A DNA stretch of 64,000 nucleotides from a virus. The stretch is taken from IMG/VR virus record IMGVR_UViG_3300009159_008491, positions 29,820-93,819 of that record. The stretch is one strand, 5' to 3'. Shown here one piece after another: positions 8,966 through 17,684 of the stretch (position 1 is its first letter; every line of letters starts with the position of its first letter). Position numbers and translations under genes: made by a program. The notes beneath the pieces were generated by a model, which ran no database searches, had not been told where the DNA came from, and saw only the letters and a program-made list of their open reading frames with translations.

Positions 8966-9505
8966 TCATTTTTTTACACATTCAATATTTAAACTTATTA
9001 ATACACCATTTTCTTTGTCCATATGAGGAATATACGCCTGAGAATGATCATCATAATTAGCATGTTCTGTGTTCCTCCAATCATATCTTTCTATTTGATA
9101 AAATCCACTTTGTTCTAGTAAGTCAAATAGTGAATTAAAATCATATGTGGTTTTATGGTATATGTTTGAATTTCCCATTGACATTTTTCCATAAAGTGGA
9201 CCTAAAATTTGATTTAAAGAAACAATTTTGTTTAAATATAATTCTGACATTTTTTCAAAATCAGGAACTGCAATTCTTAATGTTTTTTCCGGCTTTAAAA
9301 CTCTTTTCCACTCTTTTAAAATATCTAAAATTTCGACTCTATCAAAATATTCTATAACATGTGATGAGTAAATTAAATCTACAGAATCATCATCAAATGG
9401 CAATTTTGTAATATCATTATAATCTAAATGATCATAGGTTCCACCATCTATATGAATCCAATCTTTGCCAAAATTTCTCCAGCCACACCCTAAATGTAAT
9501 TTCAT
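8966..9505 (-). CDS. Class I SAM-dependent methyltransferase
   Basis: A 179-residue protein opening with KLHLGCGWRNFGKDWIHID, a clear motif I (GxGxxxxG variant LGCG) with the acidic ribose-binding Asp. It is followed by KLPFDDDSVDLIYSSHVIEY, the usual motif II/III region of the Methyltransf_11 type. It probably methylates a sugar or glycan hydroxyl. It sits between the CDP-alcohol phosphotransferase (one-base gap) and the DegT-like gene. The acceptor cannot be inferred from the sequence. Confidence 0.85.
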   Translation of the reverse strand: MKLHLGCGWRNFGKDWIHIDGGTYDHLDYNDITKLPFDDDSVDLIYSSHVIEYFDRVEILDILKEWKRVLKPEKTLRIAVPDFEKMSELYLNKIVSLNQILGPLYGKMSMGNSNIYHKTTYDFNSLFDLLEQSGFYQIERYDWRNTEHANYDDHSQAYIPHMDKENGVLISLNIECVKK

Positions 9506-9506
9506 A

Positions 9507-10229
9507 TTATTTTTTTTTAGTTAAATTATTTATAACATTTATTATAAAACAAATTGTTATAATTATAAAACTAATAAAAAAAGATAATTTTTGCAACCCT
9601 AAAATTGATAAAAATATTAATATTGTAAAAGTTCCTGTTCCAAAATATTTTATTAATTCAATTGATTTGAAAATTTTTTTGTTTTCTATTTTGTAGAAGA
9701 AATAATAAAAAGAATAATAACAAATATTTTTAGAAAAAAAGTAATATCTATAAAACAATCCATTTTTTTGATTTTCTACTGATTTACTTTTAAAAGAATT
9801 AGTTTTCTCAAAATTACTTACAGCATCAAGTGTTCCTATGTGTAGTAACATAGGAAATATGAATAGCAATATAGAGAAAAAAGCATAATAATCAGATTTT
9901 AAAAAAAATGTCAATAAGAATAGAAAGCCAACAATGTGATCTTTGTTCCAATCATATACTGCTCCAAAAAAAGAACATTCATTATACTTTCTTGCAACTT
10001 GCCCATCAACACAATCTAAAACATAATAAATAAAATAAAAAATTACTGCAATTATTAAATGATTATATAAATAAAATACAGGTGATAAAAATGAAAAAAA
10101 TAATGAAATTGTGGTTATGTTAGATGGCGATAAACCCATTTTATGTAATGGGTCTACAAGTATATTAGCTATTTTTCTAAATATATATAAATCTAAAGGG
10201 TCTTCTAGGTTTTTGTTGTAACTTGGCAT
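9507..10229 (-). CDS. CDP-alcohol phosphatidyltransferase-family integral membrane protein
   Basis: A 240-residue, strongly hydrophobic protein with about six predicted membrane segments. It carries the full family signature D72-xx-D75-G76-xx-A79-R80-x8-G89-x3-D93-x3-D97, with every metal and CDP-binding residue present. Such enzymes transfer a phospho-alcohol from a CDP-alcohol to an acceptor hydroxyl in the membrane (phosphatidylglycerol-phosphate, phosphatidylinositol or sialyl-like lipid synthesis, for example). It overlaps the upstream methyltransferase by one base and lies next to an alkaline-phosphatase-superfamily gene. This is an unusual gene for a phage. It suggests phospho-polyol or phospholipid-linked modification, with the substrate open. 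Confidence 0.9.
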   Translation of the reverse strand: MPSYNKNLEDPLDLYIFRKIANILVDPLHKMGLSPSNITTISLFFSFLSPVFYLYNHLIIAVIFYFIYYVLDCVDGQVARKYNECSFFGAVYDWNKDHIVGFLFLLTFFLKSDYYAFFSILLFIFPMLLHIGTLDAVSNFEKTNSFKSKSVENQKNGLFYRYYFFSKNICYYSFYYFFYKIENKKIFKSIELIKYFGTGTFTILIFLSILGLQKLSFFISFIIITICFIINVINNLTKKK

Positions 10230-10939
10230 TATTTTTTTTCTATTAATACATTATAACGATATGGTGCTGAAAGATTCCAATCAAAATTACAAATATCAAT
10301 TTGATTAAATATTTTAATATCACAATTGTTATCTTTAGCAAAATTTTCAAATAAAGATTTTGGTAAATATAAATGTTTTAAATCTTCTTTTATAATTTTA
10401 TCACTTGATTGATGTGTTTCCTTTCTTAATTTTTTTGCAAGTTCTTCTTTTTCTTTATCTGAAATATCTATAATTAATATTTTGCCGCTCTTAGAAGTCT
10501 GATACATTTTTTTAAGTACCTCTAAAGCATATTCTTCATTTTCAAGATAAATAAAAGTTCCAACATTAAAAACAAAATCATATTTTTCATCTTCACAAAC
10601 CCATTTCTCATTTTGAGCATCATCTACCCAAAAATTACCTTGTATATTATCTTTGCAGATTTTTATAAGTGACTCGGAATAATCAAATCCGTTTAATAAA
10701 ATATTTGGATAATTTTCATTTATAAATCTTATTGCAGCTCCTGCACCACAGCCAAGCTCCATAATAGAATCAATATTTTTTAAATAATCTTTAATAGGAA
10801 AAAAACTATTTGATAAAAAATTATCCCATTGTTTTTTTTCTAGGTGATCCCATCCATCTAACTGGTGAAGATCTTTGTTTTGAAAACCTTTTTTGTTCCA
10901 AACCTCTTTCCAATCATTTTTTTGTTTTACTACATCCAT
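10229..10939 (-). CDS. Class I SAM-dependent methyltransferase
   Basis: A 236-residue protein with SIMELGCGAGAAIRFI (motif I), NGFDYSESLI (motif post I), and YDFVFNVGTFIYL (motif II). The N-terminal WKEVWNKKGF is typical of small-molecule or sugar methyltransferases of the Methyltransf_25/12 type. It overlaps the upstream sulfatase-like gene by ten bases and the downstream membrane enzyme by one, so it is translated as part of the operon. Likely target: a glycan or phospho-glycan intermediate. Confidence 0.85.
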   Translation of the reverse strand: MDVVKQKNDWKEVWNKKGFQNKDLHQLDGWDHLEKKQWDNFLSNSFFPIKDYLKNIDSIMELGCGAGAAIRFINENYPNILLNGFDYSESLIKICKDNIQGNFWVDDAQNEKWVCEDEKYDFVFNVGTFIYLENEEYALEVLKKMYQTSKSGKILIIDISDKEKEELAKKLRKETHQSSDKIIKEDLKHLYLPKSLFENFAKDNNCDIKIFNQIDICNFDWNLSAPYRYNVLIEKK

Positions 10940-12012
10940 TTAAATATGTTTTTCATTTTATTTACGTGACTATCAAAAAATTCTACATTTCCATTAAAAA
11001 TTTCTCTGCTTTTATAATTGAAATTAATAGATTTAAAATTATTTTCATTTAAAAAATAACTAGTTTGCTCTATTTTTAACGGCATATTGTTTTCCCATTC
11101 TTTACAAGAAATTGCACAAGAAGTTGTTGAGTTGTATAGATCGTATTGTGCCCTGCTATCTTCTAGAAAAAAAGTTCTTTCTTTATTAAATTGATCATAA
11201 ATACTTTGGCCCATCCAATCATTTTGTTTATCTATTCCAAATTCTTCACAAAATGAAGGTATAAAATCTAAAATAGATATTAAGCCATGATTACTTTTTC
11301 TATTTTTTATATTGTCTTTAGATAATACCCAAGTTGTCCAAGCGTGAGGTGGCGAATTAAATTTATCAATTTTTTTAAAATTTCCATGATCAGAAAAAAA
11401 CCAAAAAACAGAATCTTCTTCTTCAAAATCCCAAGCATCAATTATTTTAAATATAGATTCATCAAGATGGGAAAAATTTTCTAAATCTGTATTTGTAGCC
11501 TCATGATGATGGTGATAAATTATAAAATGAAATTCATTTAATTCACTTTTATTTTTTTGTATTTTTTTAATATGATTAATTTCTCTTTCGGTCATTTTAA
11601 GAGATTCTTCTGAAAAATGACAAAGTAAATCTTGAGTTTTCTTATCAGTCCAAATTCCAGTTTTTTCTCCAGAGCCATCAAGTTCTATTCCGCTTGTTCT
11701 ATCTAATTTAAATTTATTAAATATTACATTTTCAATCCAAACAGAGTTGTGTAAATAAATTTTCCACTTTTCTCTATCTAATTTTTCAAATAATTGAATA
11801 TCGCTTCTTTTTAAAACATCGGGTTCACTATTATAACCAAAACCATTATTGAAAACTTGTGATGGTAAATATCCAGTAAGTAATGAAAAGACAGAAGTAA
11901 AAGTAAAACTATTAGATATTTGATGATGAAAATCCAAACCTTTTTCCTTGCTAATATCTATTAATTTATCATAGAAAGGCATGCTATCAAACAATACGCA
12001 ATAAAATTTCAT
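10930..12012 (-). CDS. Alkaline-phosphatase/sulfatase-superfamily enzyme
   Basis: A 360-residue protein. FDSMPFYD near the start supplies the first metal-binding Asp. FTFTSVFSLLTGYLPS (residues 36-51) aligns with the sulfatase C/S-x-P-S-R-x3-L-TG motif, with Thr37 in the nucleophile place, as in phosphotransferases and phosphodiesterases rather than formylglycine sulfatases. SDHGNF and HAWTTW supply the remaining metal and His ligands. No membrane segment is seen, unlike LtaS or EptA. Together with the nearby CDP-alcohol phosphotransferase it could move or remove a phospho-substituent (phosphoethanolamine or phosphoglycerol, for instance) on a glycan. A phosphodiesterase or sulfatase role is not excluded. 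Confidence 0.7.
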   Translation of the reverse strand: MKFYCVLFDSMPFYDKLIDISKEKGLDFHHQISNSFTFTSVFSLLTGYLPSQVFNNGFGYNSEPDVLKRSDIQLFEKLDREKWKIYLHNSVWIENVIFNKFKLDRTSGIELDGSGEKTGIWTDKKTQDLLCHFSEESLKMTEREINHIKKIQKNKSELNEFHFIIYHHHHEATNTDLENFSHLDESIFKIIDAWDFEEEDSVFWFFSDHGNFKKIDKFNSPPHAWTTWVLSKDNIKNRKSNHGLISILDFIPSFCEEFGIDKQNDWMGQSIYDQFNKERTFFLEDSRAQYDLYNSTTSCAISCKEWENNMPLKIEQTSYFLNENNFKSINFNYKSREIFNGNVEFFDSHVNKMKNIFKWM

Positions 12013-12076
12013 ATTTGATTAATATTATAATACTTTATAATAATAAGTAATTTTTAATCAAATGTAAATTTTTATT

Positions 12077-12805
12077 TTATAGTTTAACCCATTCTCTAGA
12101 TGAGTCTACGCTATAAAATTTCCACAAAATATTATCTGCATATTCATTCCAATGTTCTTTACTTGATGGAGGAGGATAGTTAAATGATGCATTATCTATG
12201 TTTATAAAGTTACTTAAAGGAATATTTTGTTCCTCTGAATTAAGAAATTCATTTTTAACAAAAATTAAATTTTGTTGATTAGATCTAAAAACCAAACTAT
12301 ATCCTTTTTCTTTACCTAAATTATAAAGAGCAGCTAAAGAAGCACCAAAATAATCTGTACTGGTGTTGCTTTTATCTGGAACAACTAATGGAATTGTTGG
12401 ATCTAATGATGAATTAAATTCTATAATTACAACTCTAGGGTTGTAATTACAACTTTTCCAACACCAATAATCATGAGAATCAATATCTATACTCAATAAA
12501 TCAAATTCATTTGGAACATTGTTTTGAGAAAATAAATCATTTATGTTTTCAGAAGTGACAGTACCCTGTATAATTCCATTTTGACATTTTGAACTATCAG
12601 ATTCTAAGAGTAAACCACTCCAATCGTGATTTAATTTTAAATTTGCTGTGTTGGATAAATGTACTCCATCCCACGCACCAAATTCAACAAAATATTTATT
12701 TATAGTACCTATTTTATTGAAAATTTCTAACAATATTCCATCTTCTCCATTTTGAGAATATACCTTTTTTTGAAAACTTTTTAAGTTACTAATAAACTTT
12801 TCCAT
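12077..12805 (-). CDS. FkbM-like SAM-dependent methyltransferase
   Basis: A 242-residue protein. YSQNGEDGILLEIF and YFVEFGAWDGVHLSNT form the SAM-binding motif I region, and LLLESD is the acidic strand that follows. DLLSIDIDSHDYWCW matches the FkbM/Methyltransf_21 block with its paired acidic residues. It overlaps the upstream fucosyltransferase-like gene by 17 bases. Probable O-methylation of a sugar; acceptor unknown. Confidence 0.75.
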   Translation of the reverse strand: MEKFISNLKSFQKKVYSQNGEDGILLEIFNKIGTINKYFVEFGAWDGVHLSNTANLKLNHDWSGLLLESDSSKCQNGIIQGTVTSENINDLFSQNNVPNEFDLLSIDIDSHDYWCWKSCNYNPRVVIIEFNSSLDPTIPLVVPDKSNTSTDYFGASLAALYNLGKEKGYSLVFRSNQQNLIFVKNEFLNSEEQNIPLSNFINIDNASFNYPPPSSKEHWNEYADNILWKFYSVDSSREWVKL

Positions 12806-13778
12806 GCTCTATACTATTTATATCTTTTATATTAATAAATTTTTCCGAATCAAATTTTTCAAATCTTGCAAAATTTATACACGGAGTATAGATAATTATT
12901 CCTTTATTAAAATAACAAGCTAGAGTTGAAAATGTACTTTGTCCTGTTACTAAATAGGAAGAAGAAACTAAATGATGAAAAATTTCAGTATCTAAACCGC
13001 CAGAAATAATATTTATTTTACCTTCAAATTTATTATTTAAAATAGTATTGTTTTTTTCATTTGGATTCATACTAAATTTATGAAAATTACTATCTAAATT
13101 TAATATTTCTTGAAAATCTAAAAATTCTTCTTTTTCTCCTTCTGTAAAAATAAAAAAATTAGCATTTGGTATTTTTTCTTTTAGTATTTTTATTAATTCA
13201 ATATAATGATTATCGTTTTTCCATCGATCTGGATGAGCTAAAATTTTTACATCACCTCTTCTCATGTGAATTGCCACATTTATCTCTCCAGCATTATAAA
13301 TTGTATTTGATAAATTATTTTTTTTCCAATATGCTCTTTGAAATTTTTCTATAATCCATTCAGAATCATCAATCATCTTCCCCGGAAAATGTATTCCGGC
13401 TTCTGTACCAAGTTCAAACAATGTGTTATAATTATAGTCAACATATTTTTTTATGTAATTTGTCATATAATCATAATCTGGATTATGAAATCTTTCTAAT
13501 TCTGATAAATTTGAACTTAAATTTAGATGTACAGAAGGAATTGAAATTTTTCTATTAAATTCTATATCATCAATTGATTTAAATTCAGATCTTAAATTTA
13601 ATAATCTATTGAATCTTGAACTTGAATTTGTTAAATCAGAATGAATAAATTCAAAATCTAATTTTTTTGACAATAATAATCCGGTTATGTAGTTGTACAT
13701 ACAGTGACCTAGTGATCCTCTAAAATGGTTTGTACTACTATGATCATTAAGAAGATTTGATTTTAAAAAATTTTTCAT
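12789..13778 (-). CDS. Fucosyltransferase-like glycosyltransferase (GT11/GT23-type motif)
   Basis: A 329-residue protein. VAIHMRRGDV (His171, Arg173, Arg174, Asp176) is the HxRRxD donor-binding motif shared by alpha-1,2 and alpha-1,6 fucosyltransferases. SSSYLVTGQSTFSTLA near the C-terminus matches the later conserved Ser-rich peptide of that superfamily. It would transfer fucose (or another 6-deoxyhexose) from the GDP-sugar, consistent with gmd and an SDR reductase/epimerase-like gene in the same operon. The length is typical. The exact linkage cannot be read. Confidence 0.75.
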   Translation of the reverse strand: MKNFLKSNLLNDHSSTNHFRGSLGHCMYNYITGLLLSKKLDFEFIHSDLTNSSSRFNRLLNLRSEFKSIDDIEFNRKISIPSVHLNLSSNLSELERFHNPDYDYMTNYIKKYVDYNYNTLFELGTEAGIHFPGKMIDDSEWIIEKFQRAYWKKNNLSNTIYNAGEINVAIHMRRGDVKILAHPDRWKNDNHYIELIKILKEKIPNANFFIFTEGEKEEFLDFQEILNLDSNFHKFSMNPNEKNNTILNNKFEGKINIISGGLDTEIFHHLVSSSYLVTGQSTFSTLACYFNKGIIIYTPCINFARFEKFDSEKFINIKDINSIEHGKVY

Positions 13779-13784
13779 AAATTA

Positions 13785-14339
13785 TTATTTTTTTTTATGA
13801 TACCATACTCCACCATCATGTAAATCATAATCAGAAAACACTTCATTAACAGCTTTTACAACCCCCATTCCGTTTTGATCATATCTAAAATCATGACCAG
13901 AAATTATACCACCTTTTCTTATTTTTGGCAACCAATTTTGAATGTCTTTTAAAACTGATTCATAGGAATGATCAGCATCTATAAAAACAAAATCTACAGA
14001 TTCATCTTCAAATTGACTGGCAGCTTCCCAAGAAATAGATTTAATATCGATAATCATATCTCTTACGTTTTTATTTTTGAGATTTGTATTATAGATTTCA
14101 TTTATATGTTTTACTTCATCTAATACATTTTTATTTTTATTCCAATCTTCAAAAATATCAACTGCGTAAATTTTTACATTAGGTTTATTTCTCAAATTAT
14201 TTGCTAGATAAGAAATTGAATGTCCTTTCCAAACTCCTAATTCTACAAATGTATTAAAATCTTCATGAGATGATATCATATTGTAGAAAGATTGATAATT
14301 AAACCAATTGTTTGTTTCTAATAAATTGTTTATATTCAT
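13785..14339 (-). CDS. SAM-dependent methyltransferase, Methyltransf_24-like
   Basis: A 184-residue protein. FVELGVWKGHSISYLA is motif I and IYAVDIFEDW gives the acidic ribose contact. DFVFIDADHSYESVLKDI followed by GGIISGHDF is the block seen in small O-methyltransferases of the macrocin or cephalosporin-hydroxylase-like group. It sits six bases downstream of nothing unusual in an operon of glycan genes and is probably another decorating methyltransferase. Confidence 0.8.
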   Translation of the reverse strand: MNINNLLETNNWFNYQSFYNMISSHEDFNTFVELGVWKGHSISYLANNLRNKPNVKIYAVDIFEDWNKNKNVLDEVKHINEIYNTNLKNKNVRDMIIDIKSISWEAASQFEDESVDFVFIDADHSYESVLKDIQNWLPKIRKGGIISGHDFRYDQNGMGVVKAVNEVFSDYDLHDGGVWYHKKK

Positions 14340-14341
14340 AA

Positions 14342-14929
14342 TTAATTAATTTTAAAATTAAATATTTTTAAGTCTTTTTTATATATTTGATGTACTTTTT
14401 CTAATAAATCTTCATTATAATATTCTTTATAATCTTTATGATTGCTTTGGTTTATTTTTTTCAATTCTATGTTAAATAAACTTTTTAATTCTTCATTTAT
14501 GTTTTCATAATTTATTAAATGATCAACAATAATTTCTTTTTTTGAGTTTATGACATATGGATATTGAGAATCCCATCCCTGATGTTTGAACAAACTTCTG
14601 TCTTCATATAATAAATTTACACAACCAGCAAAATCAATATTCTTTAGTAAGTTATAATCTGGGTGTGGACCATAAAGTGTTTTGTTTGTGAAAGAATGCC
14701 AATAACTTTCATCTAATTTTGAATATTCATAATTAGATACAGTTCTATCCAAAGGATTTCTGATAACTGCAATTTTTTTGTAGTTTTCCCATTCGTTTGG
14801 ATATTTATTTTGATAATAATCAAATTTATGATGTCCTTCATCATCCATTTCCAACGCTTCAACTATTGATGTACCTGCGTTTTTGGGAATGTGAATAAAT
14901 ATAACTTTATATTTGTGTGATATTGGCAT
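14342..14929 (-). CDS. Sulfotransferase, Sulfotransfer_2-like
   Basis: A 195-residue protein. VIFIHIPKNAGTSI near residue 9 is the 5'-phosphosulfate-binding loop of PAPS-dependent sulfotransferases, and IAVIRNPLDRTVSNY is the 3'-phosphate-binding motif (RxPxxRxxS). It should transfer sulfate from host-made PAPS to a hydroxyl, most likely on the glycan built by neighbouring enzymes. It is short but complete in both cofactor motifs. Intergenic gaps on both sides are only one or two bases. Confidence 0.85.
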   Translation of the reverse strand: MPISHKYKVIFIHIPKNAGTSIVEALEMDDEGHHKFDYYQNKYPNEWENYKKIAVIRNPLDRTVSNYEYSKLDESYWHSFTNKTLYGPHPDYNLLKNIDFAGCVNLLYEDRSLFKHQGWDSQYPYVINSKKEIIVDHLINYENINEELKSLFNIELKKINQSNHKDYKEYYNEDLLEKVHQIYKKDLKIFNFKIN

Positions 14930-14930
14930 T

Positions 14931-15341
14931 TTAAATCATTTTTTTATCTAGTTCAATACCTAAATACGGTCCTGTTTTATATTCATATACAATTGTATTA
15001 GGCTCTAATATTTCATAATTATGACCACCTTCAAGGGTAAAAGAAGCATCTCCACTATATAAAATTTTTTCTTCTATAATTGTATCATCAATATCATAAA
15101 AAATACATTTTACAGATCCTTCTATAACAAGCCAACTTTCCTGTGGAATATATTTTTCATTATGCACTTCTCTGTGAAAATGTTTGTGTGGTTTAAATGT
15201 TTTTCCTTTTTGCAAATTCATAGTTGAACATTGTAAAAATTCTGTATCGCTAATTAAATTATTTCTTTCAGAAACTATATCTTCTTTTCTGTTTATGAAA
15301 TGTAATAATTTGCTGTTTATTTTAGAATATATTTTTTCCAT
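14931..15341 (-). CDS. Cupin-fold protein, sugar-metabolism type
   Basis: A 136-residue protein with a single cupin barrel: FKPHKHFHREV provides two or three metal-ligand His residues. A Glu-like strand (WLVIEGSVKCIFYD) and the second motif (GHNYEILEPNTIVYEYKTG) complete the fold. Small cupins of the WbuC/WxcM-like group often sit in O-antigen and deoxysugar clusters, acting as isomerases or epimerases. That role here is inferred from context. Confidence 0.7.
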   Translation of the reverse strand: MEKIYSKINSKLLHFINRKEDIVSERNNLISDTEFLQCSTMNLQKGKTFKPHKHFHREVHNEKYIPQESWLVIEGSVKCIFYDIDDTIIEEKILYSGDASFTLEGGHNYEILEPNTIVYEYKTGPYLGIELDKKMI

Positions 15342-15342
15342 T

Positions 15343-16050
15343 TTATAAATAATTTTTTATTGAATCATAACTAGCTTGTGAATTATGTATGTCAGAATAG
15401 CCACCTTCTTGATATGCTAGGAATGGCATCGCTATAAATGATTTAATTGATTCTTGAATTGTTACATAACAGGAATCAACTGGTTTAGTAAACATATTTG
15501 TCTCTAATAGTTTTATTAAAAATTTATAAGCCGATGAATTTACTGCATAAGAATGTGTGGTATGTGTACTTATTAACTCTGAATAATAATTAAATTTTTT
15601 TCCTTCTTTTACCAAAGAACCACTTAAATAAAACATATCCCATTCTGTAGGAAAATTTTTAGATAAATTTTCTAATTTTTGTTCAAAATCATCAGAAAAA
15701 GCCACATCATCTTCTAATACAAGAATGGAACTATAATTATTTTTTTGTGCTAATTTTAATGTTTCTAAATGAGAAATTAAACATCCAACTTGTCCTTTGA
15801 AATATCTATCGTGATAATTCTCAATTCCAAAAAAATTTCCCGGTTCATGTTTATAAAATTCATTTTTAATAAATGAAACTTTTTTATTTTCATAAGTAAA
15901 ATTCTCATCTATTAAAGAATAACCATCACAAGCTTTTATTCTTTCAAAAGAAAAATTATATTTTTCAGAAATTTTTAGAAATTTATCGTATCTATCTTTT
16001 CTTTTGTCTAAGTTTATTAGATAAATTTTTTCAAAAAGATTATTTAACAT
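15343..16050 (-). CDS. Glycosyltransferase family 25 (LPS-type)
   Basis: A 235-residue protein with the full GT25 pattern. The opening KIYLINLDKRKDRYDKF is the first conserved block. GQVGCLISHLETLKLA and SILVLEDDVAFSDDF (the acidic EDD donor/metal site) follow, and THSYAVNSSAYKFL is the third block. GT25 enzymes commonly add galactose or glucose to lipooligosaccharide or to collagen-like hydroxylysine. Here it is probably one step of the phage glycan pathway. Confidence 0.9.
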   Translation of the reverse strand: MLNNLFEKIYLINLDKRKDRYDKFLKISEKYNFSFERIKACDGYSLIDENFTYENKKVSFIKNEFYKHEPGNFFGIENYHDRYFKGQVGCLISHLETLKLAQKNNYSSILVLEDDVAFSDDFEQKLENLSKNFPTEWDMFYLSGSLVKEGKKFNYYSELISTHTTHSYAVNSSAYKFLIKLLETNMFTKPVDSCYVTIQESIKSFIAMPFLAYQEGGYSDIHNSQASYDSIKNYL

Positions 16051-16093
16051 TTTTTAAAATTAATTTTGTTTAATCAAAAAGGAATAATAAAAA

Positions 16094-16804
16094 TTATTTA
16101 GAATATTTTATTAACTCATTTACTTCCTTAAAATATTTTTCATAAGGTCTTAGAAGATGAGAATCTATATAGTGTCCTTTCTTTAATAGTTCTATATCAT
16201 AAGTCCATTTACTCCTATCAATTCTTTTTGAAAAATCTCTATCTTTTTTTACTATTAATTTATCTTTGTGATTTTCGAGTTTATCAAACATGAAGTTTTC
16301 ATCTGAATTCCATGCTAAACCATATTTTTCATTTAATAGATTACAATAACTTTCAAAATTTAAATCTTGAAGATCTAAGAGTTTTATATAAGTTTGAGAT
16401 TTTGATAATACATAACACATAGGATAAAATTTATTTTTATCATATGGCTGTCCGGAATAAAGTATCATATTATCACTAGTTAATTCATCATTATATTGAT
16501 TAAAATATTCTCCATTTAATGGTAACATATCAATGTCAGACATTAACAAATTACCATCAATAAATTTTGAAGTGAATAATCTAACTATTTGTGATTGAAA
16601 TCCAGTTGGAAAATTTTCTAATGCTTTTATGTTGTGTACAATACCCCATTTATTTTCATATATTGAGTTTTCATCTGTAATGTTTACATAATAAGTTTTA
16701 AATCCAAGATCAAGCCATTTTTTTGCAACTATTGGATAAAAATCTTTATAAAGTGAATTATCATCAGATGATATTACTACATAATCTATCTTTGTATTAT
16801 TCAT
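16094..16804 (-). CDS. Putative glycosyltransferase, GT-A fold with DID motif
   Basis: A 236-residue protein. The strand NLLMSDIDMLPLN contains a D-x-D motif after a run of hydrophobic residues, as in GT8/GT32-like enzymes. WNSDENFMFDKL further on provides the second acidic site, and a C-terminal SHLLRPYEKYF segment may bind the acceptor. I place it in the GT-A group by this pattern only; the donor is unknown. It sits between GT25 and GT32-like genes. Confidence 0.65.
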   Translation of the reverse strand: MNNTKIDYVVISSDDNSLYKDFYPIVAKKWLDLGFKTYYVNITDENSIYENKWGIVHNIKALENFPTGFQSQIVRLFTSKFIDGNLLMSDIDMLPLNGEYFNQYNDELTSDNMILYSGQPYDKNKFYPMCYVLSKSQTYIKLLDLQDLNFESYCNLLNEKYGLAWNSDENFMFDKLENHKDKLIVKKDRDFSKRIDRSKWTYDIELLKKGHYIDSHLLRPYEKYFKEVNELIKYSK

Positions 16805-16817
16805 ATTATTAAAATGA

Positions 16818-17684
16818 TCAAATCATTTTTTGATCTTTAAGTATTTTTTCAAATTTTTGTTCTATAGTATACCATTTTGAATCCACTTCAACAGCATCTA
16901 ACCATTTGTTATGCCAGTGCCAACAAAATGATCCTTCATAAAGATCAAAATCATATTTTTTCATAGGATTCCATAAACCCATTAATGGATCTTGCCATTC
17001 ACTATTAAAAAAACCACTTGGGAAAATTGTCCAATCTTTATTATAGTTTCTAACTTTTTGATATAAATCTGTTGACCAATTTGTAGTATTTGGTTTTATA
17101 GCACCGTTATTTATTTCACTCATTAAATCATTGGAAAGTTTACTGTTTGCAAACAATCTCATTACAGCTCCATTTATCATTTTCTTTTCAAGTCCCCATT
17201 TATACATAAATTCTTGATCTAAAATTGGAGAAAATGATCTTAAAAAAGCTACATCTACATCAGTATATAAACCACCATATTTGTGTAGAATTAAAATTCT
17301 AAATAAATCTCCTTTTGCCCAATTCTTTTCATCTTGTGCTTCGATTATATCTTTTCTACCCTCTAAAACTGTACCTTTTATTTCTTCTGCAGGATTATAA
17401 ATTCTTAAATTTATAAAAGGTAAATAAGGCTTTAAAAATTCATTATTTTTTAAATCTACATTACACCATAAGTTAAATCTTGTATTTTCTAAATCTTGTG
17501 TACACAAATAAGATTTTATTCCTAATAATTGTTTTCTTTCAAAAGGTAATCCAACATTCCAAAAAACATGGAAATCAACTATTTCTTTTAATTTATTATT
17601 ATCTTCTATTGTTTTACAAAAATTTAGACATTCATCTAAGTCGTAATACAATATTTTGTTTTCATCTTCAGTTATTTTAACCAT
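16818..17684 (-). CDS. Glycosyltransferase with GT32-type DXD sugar-binding region
   Basis: A 288-residue protein. GDLFRILILHKYGGLYTDVDV is the diagnostic GT32/Gly_transf_sug block (S/GDxxRxxxLxxxGGxYxDxD), the acidic residues binding the metal and nucleotide-sugar. The C-terminus has WHWHNKWLD, typical of the family end. It overlaps the SDR gene by eight bases. It likely adds hexose or hexosamine to the glycan. Confidence 0.85.
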   Translation of the reverse strand: MVKITEDENKILYYDLDECLNFCKTIEDNNKLKEIVDFHVFWNVGLPFERKQLLGIKSYLCTQDLENTRFNLWCNVDLKNNEFLKPYLPFINLRIYNPAEEIKGTVLEGRKDIIEAQDEKNWAKGDLFRILILHKYGGLYTDVDVAFLRSFSPILDQEFMYKWGLEKKMINGAVMRLFANSKLSNDLMSEINNGAIKPNTTNWSTDLYQKVRNYNKDWTIFPSGFFNSEWQDPLMGLWNPMKKYDFDLYEGSFCWHWHNKWLDAVEVDSKWYTIEQKFEKILKDQKMI

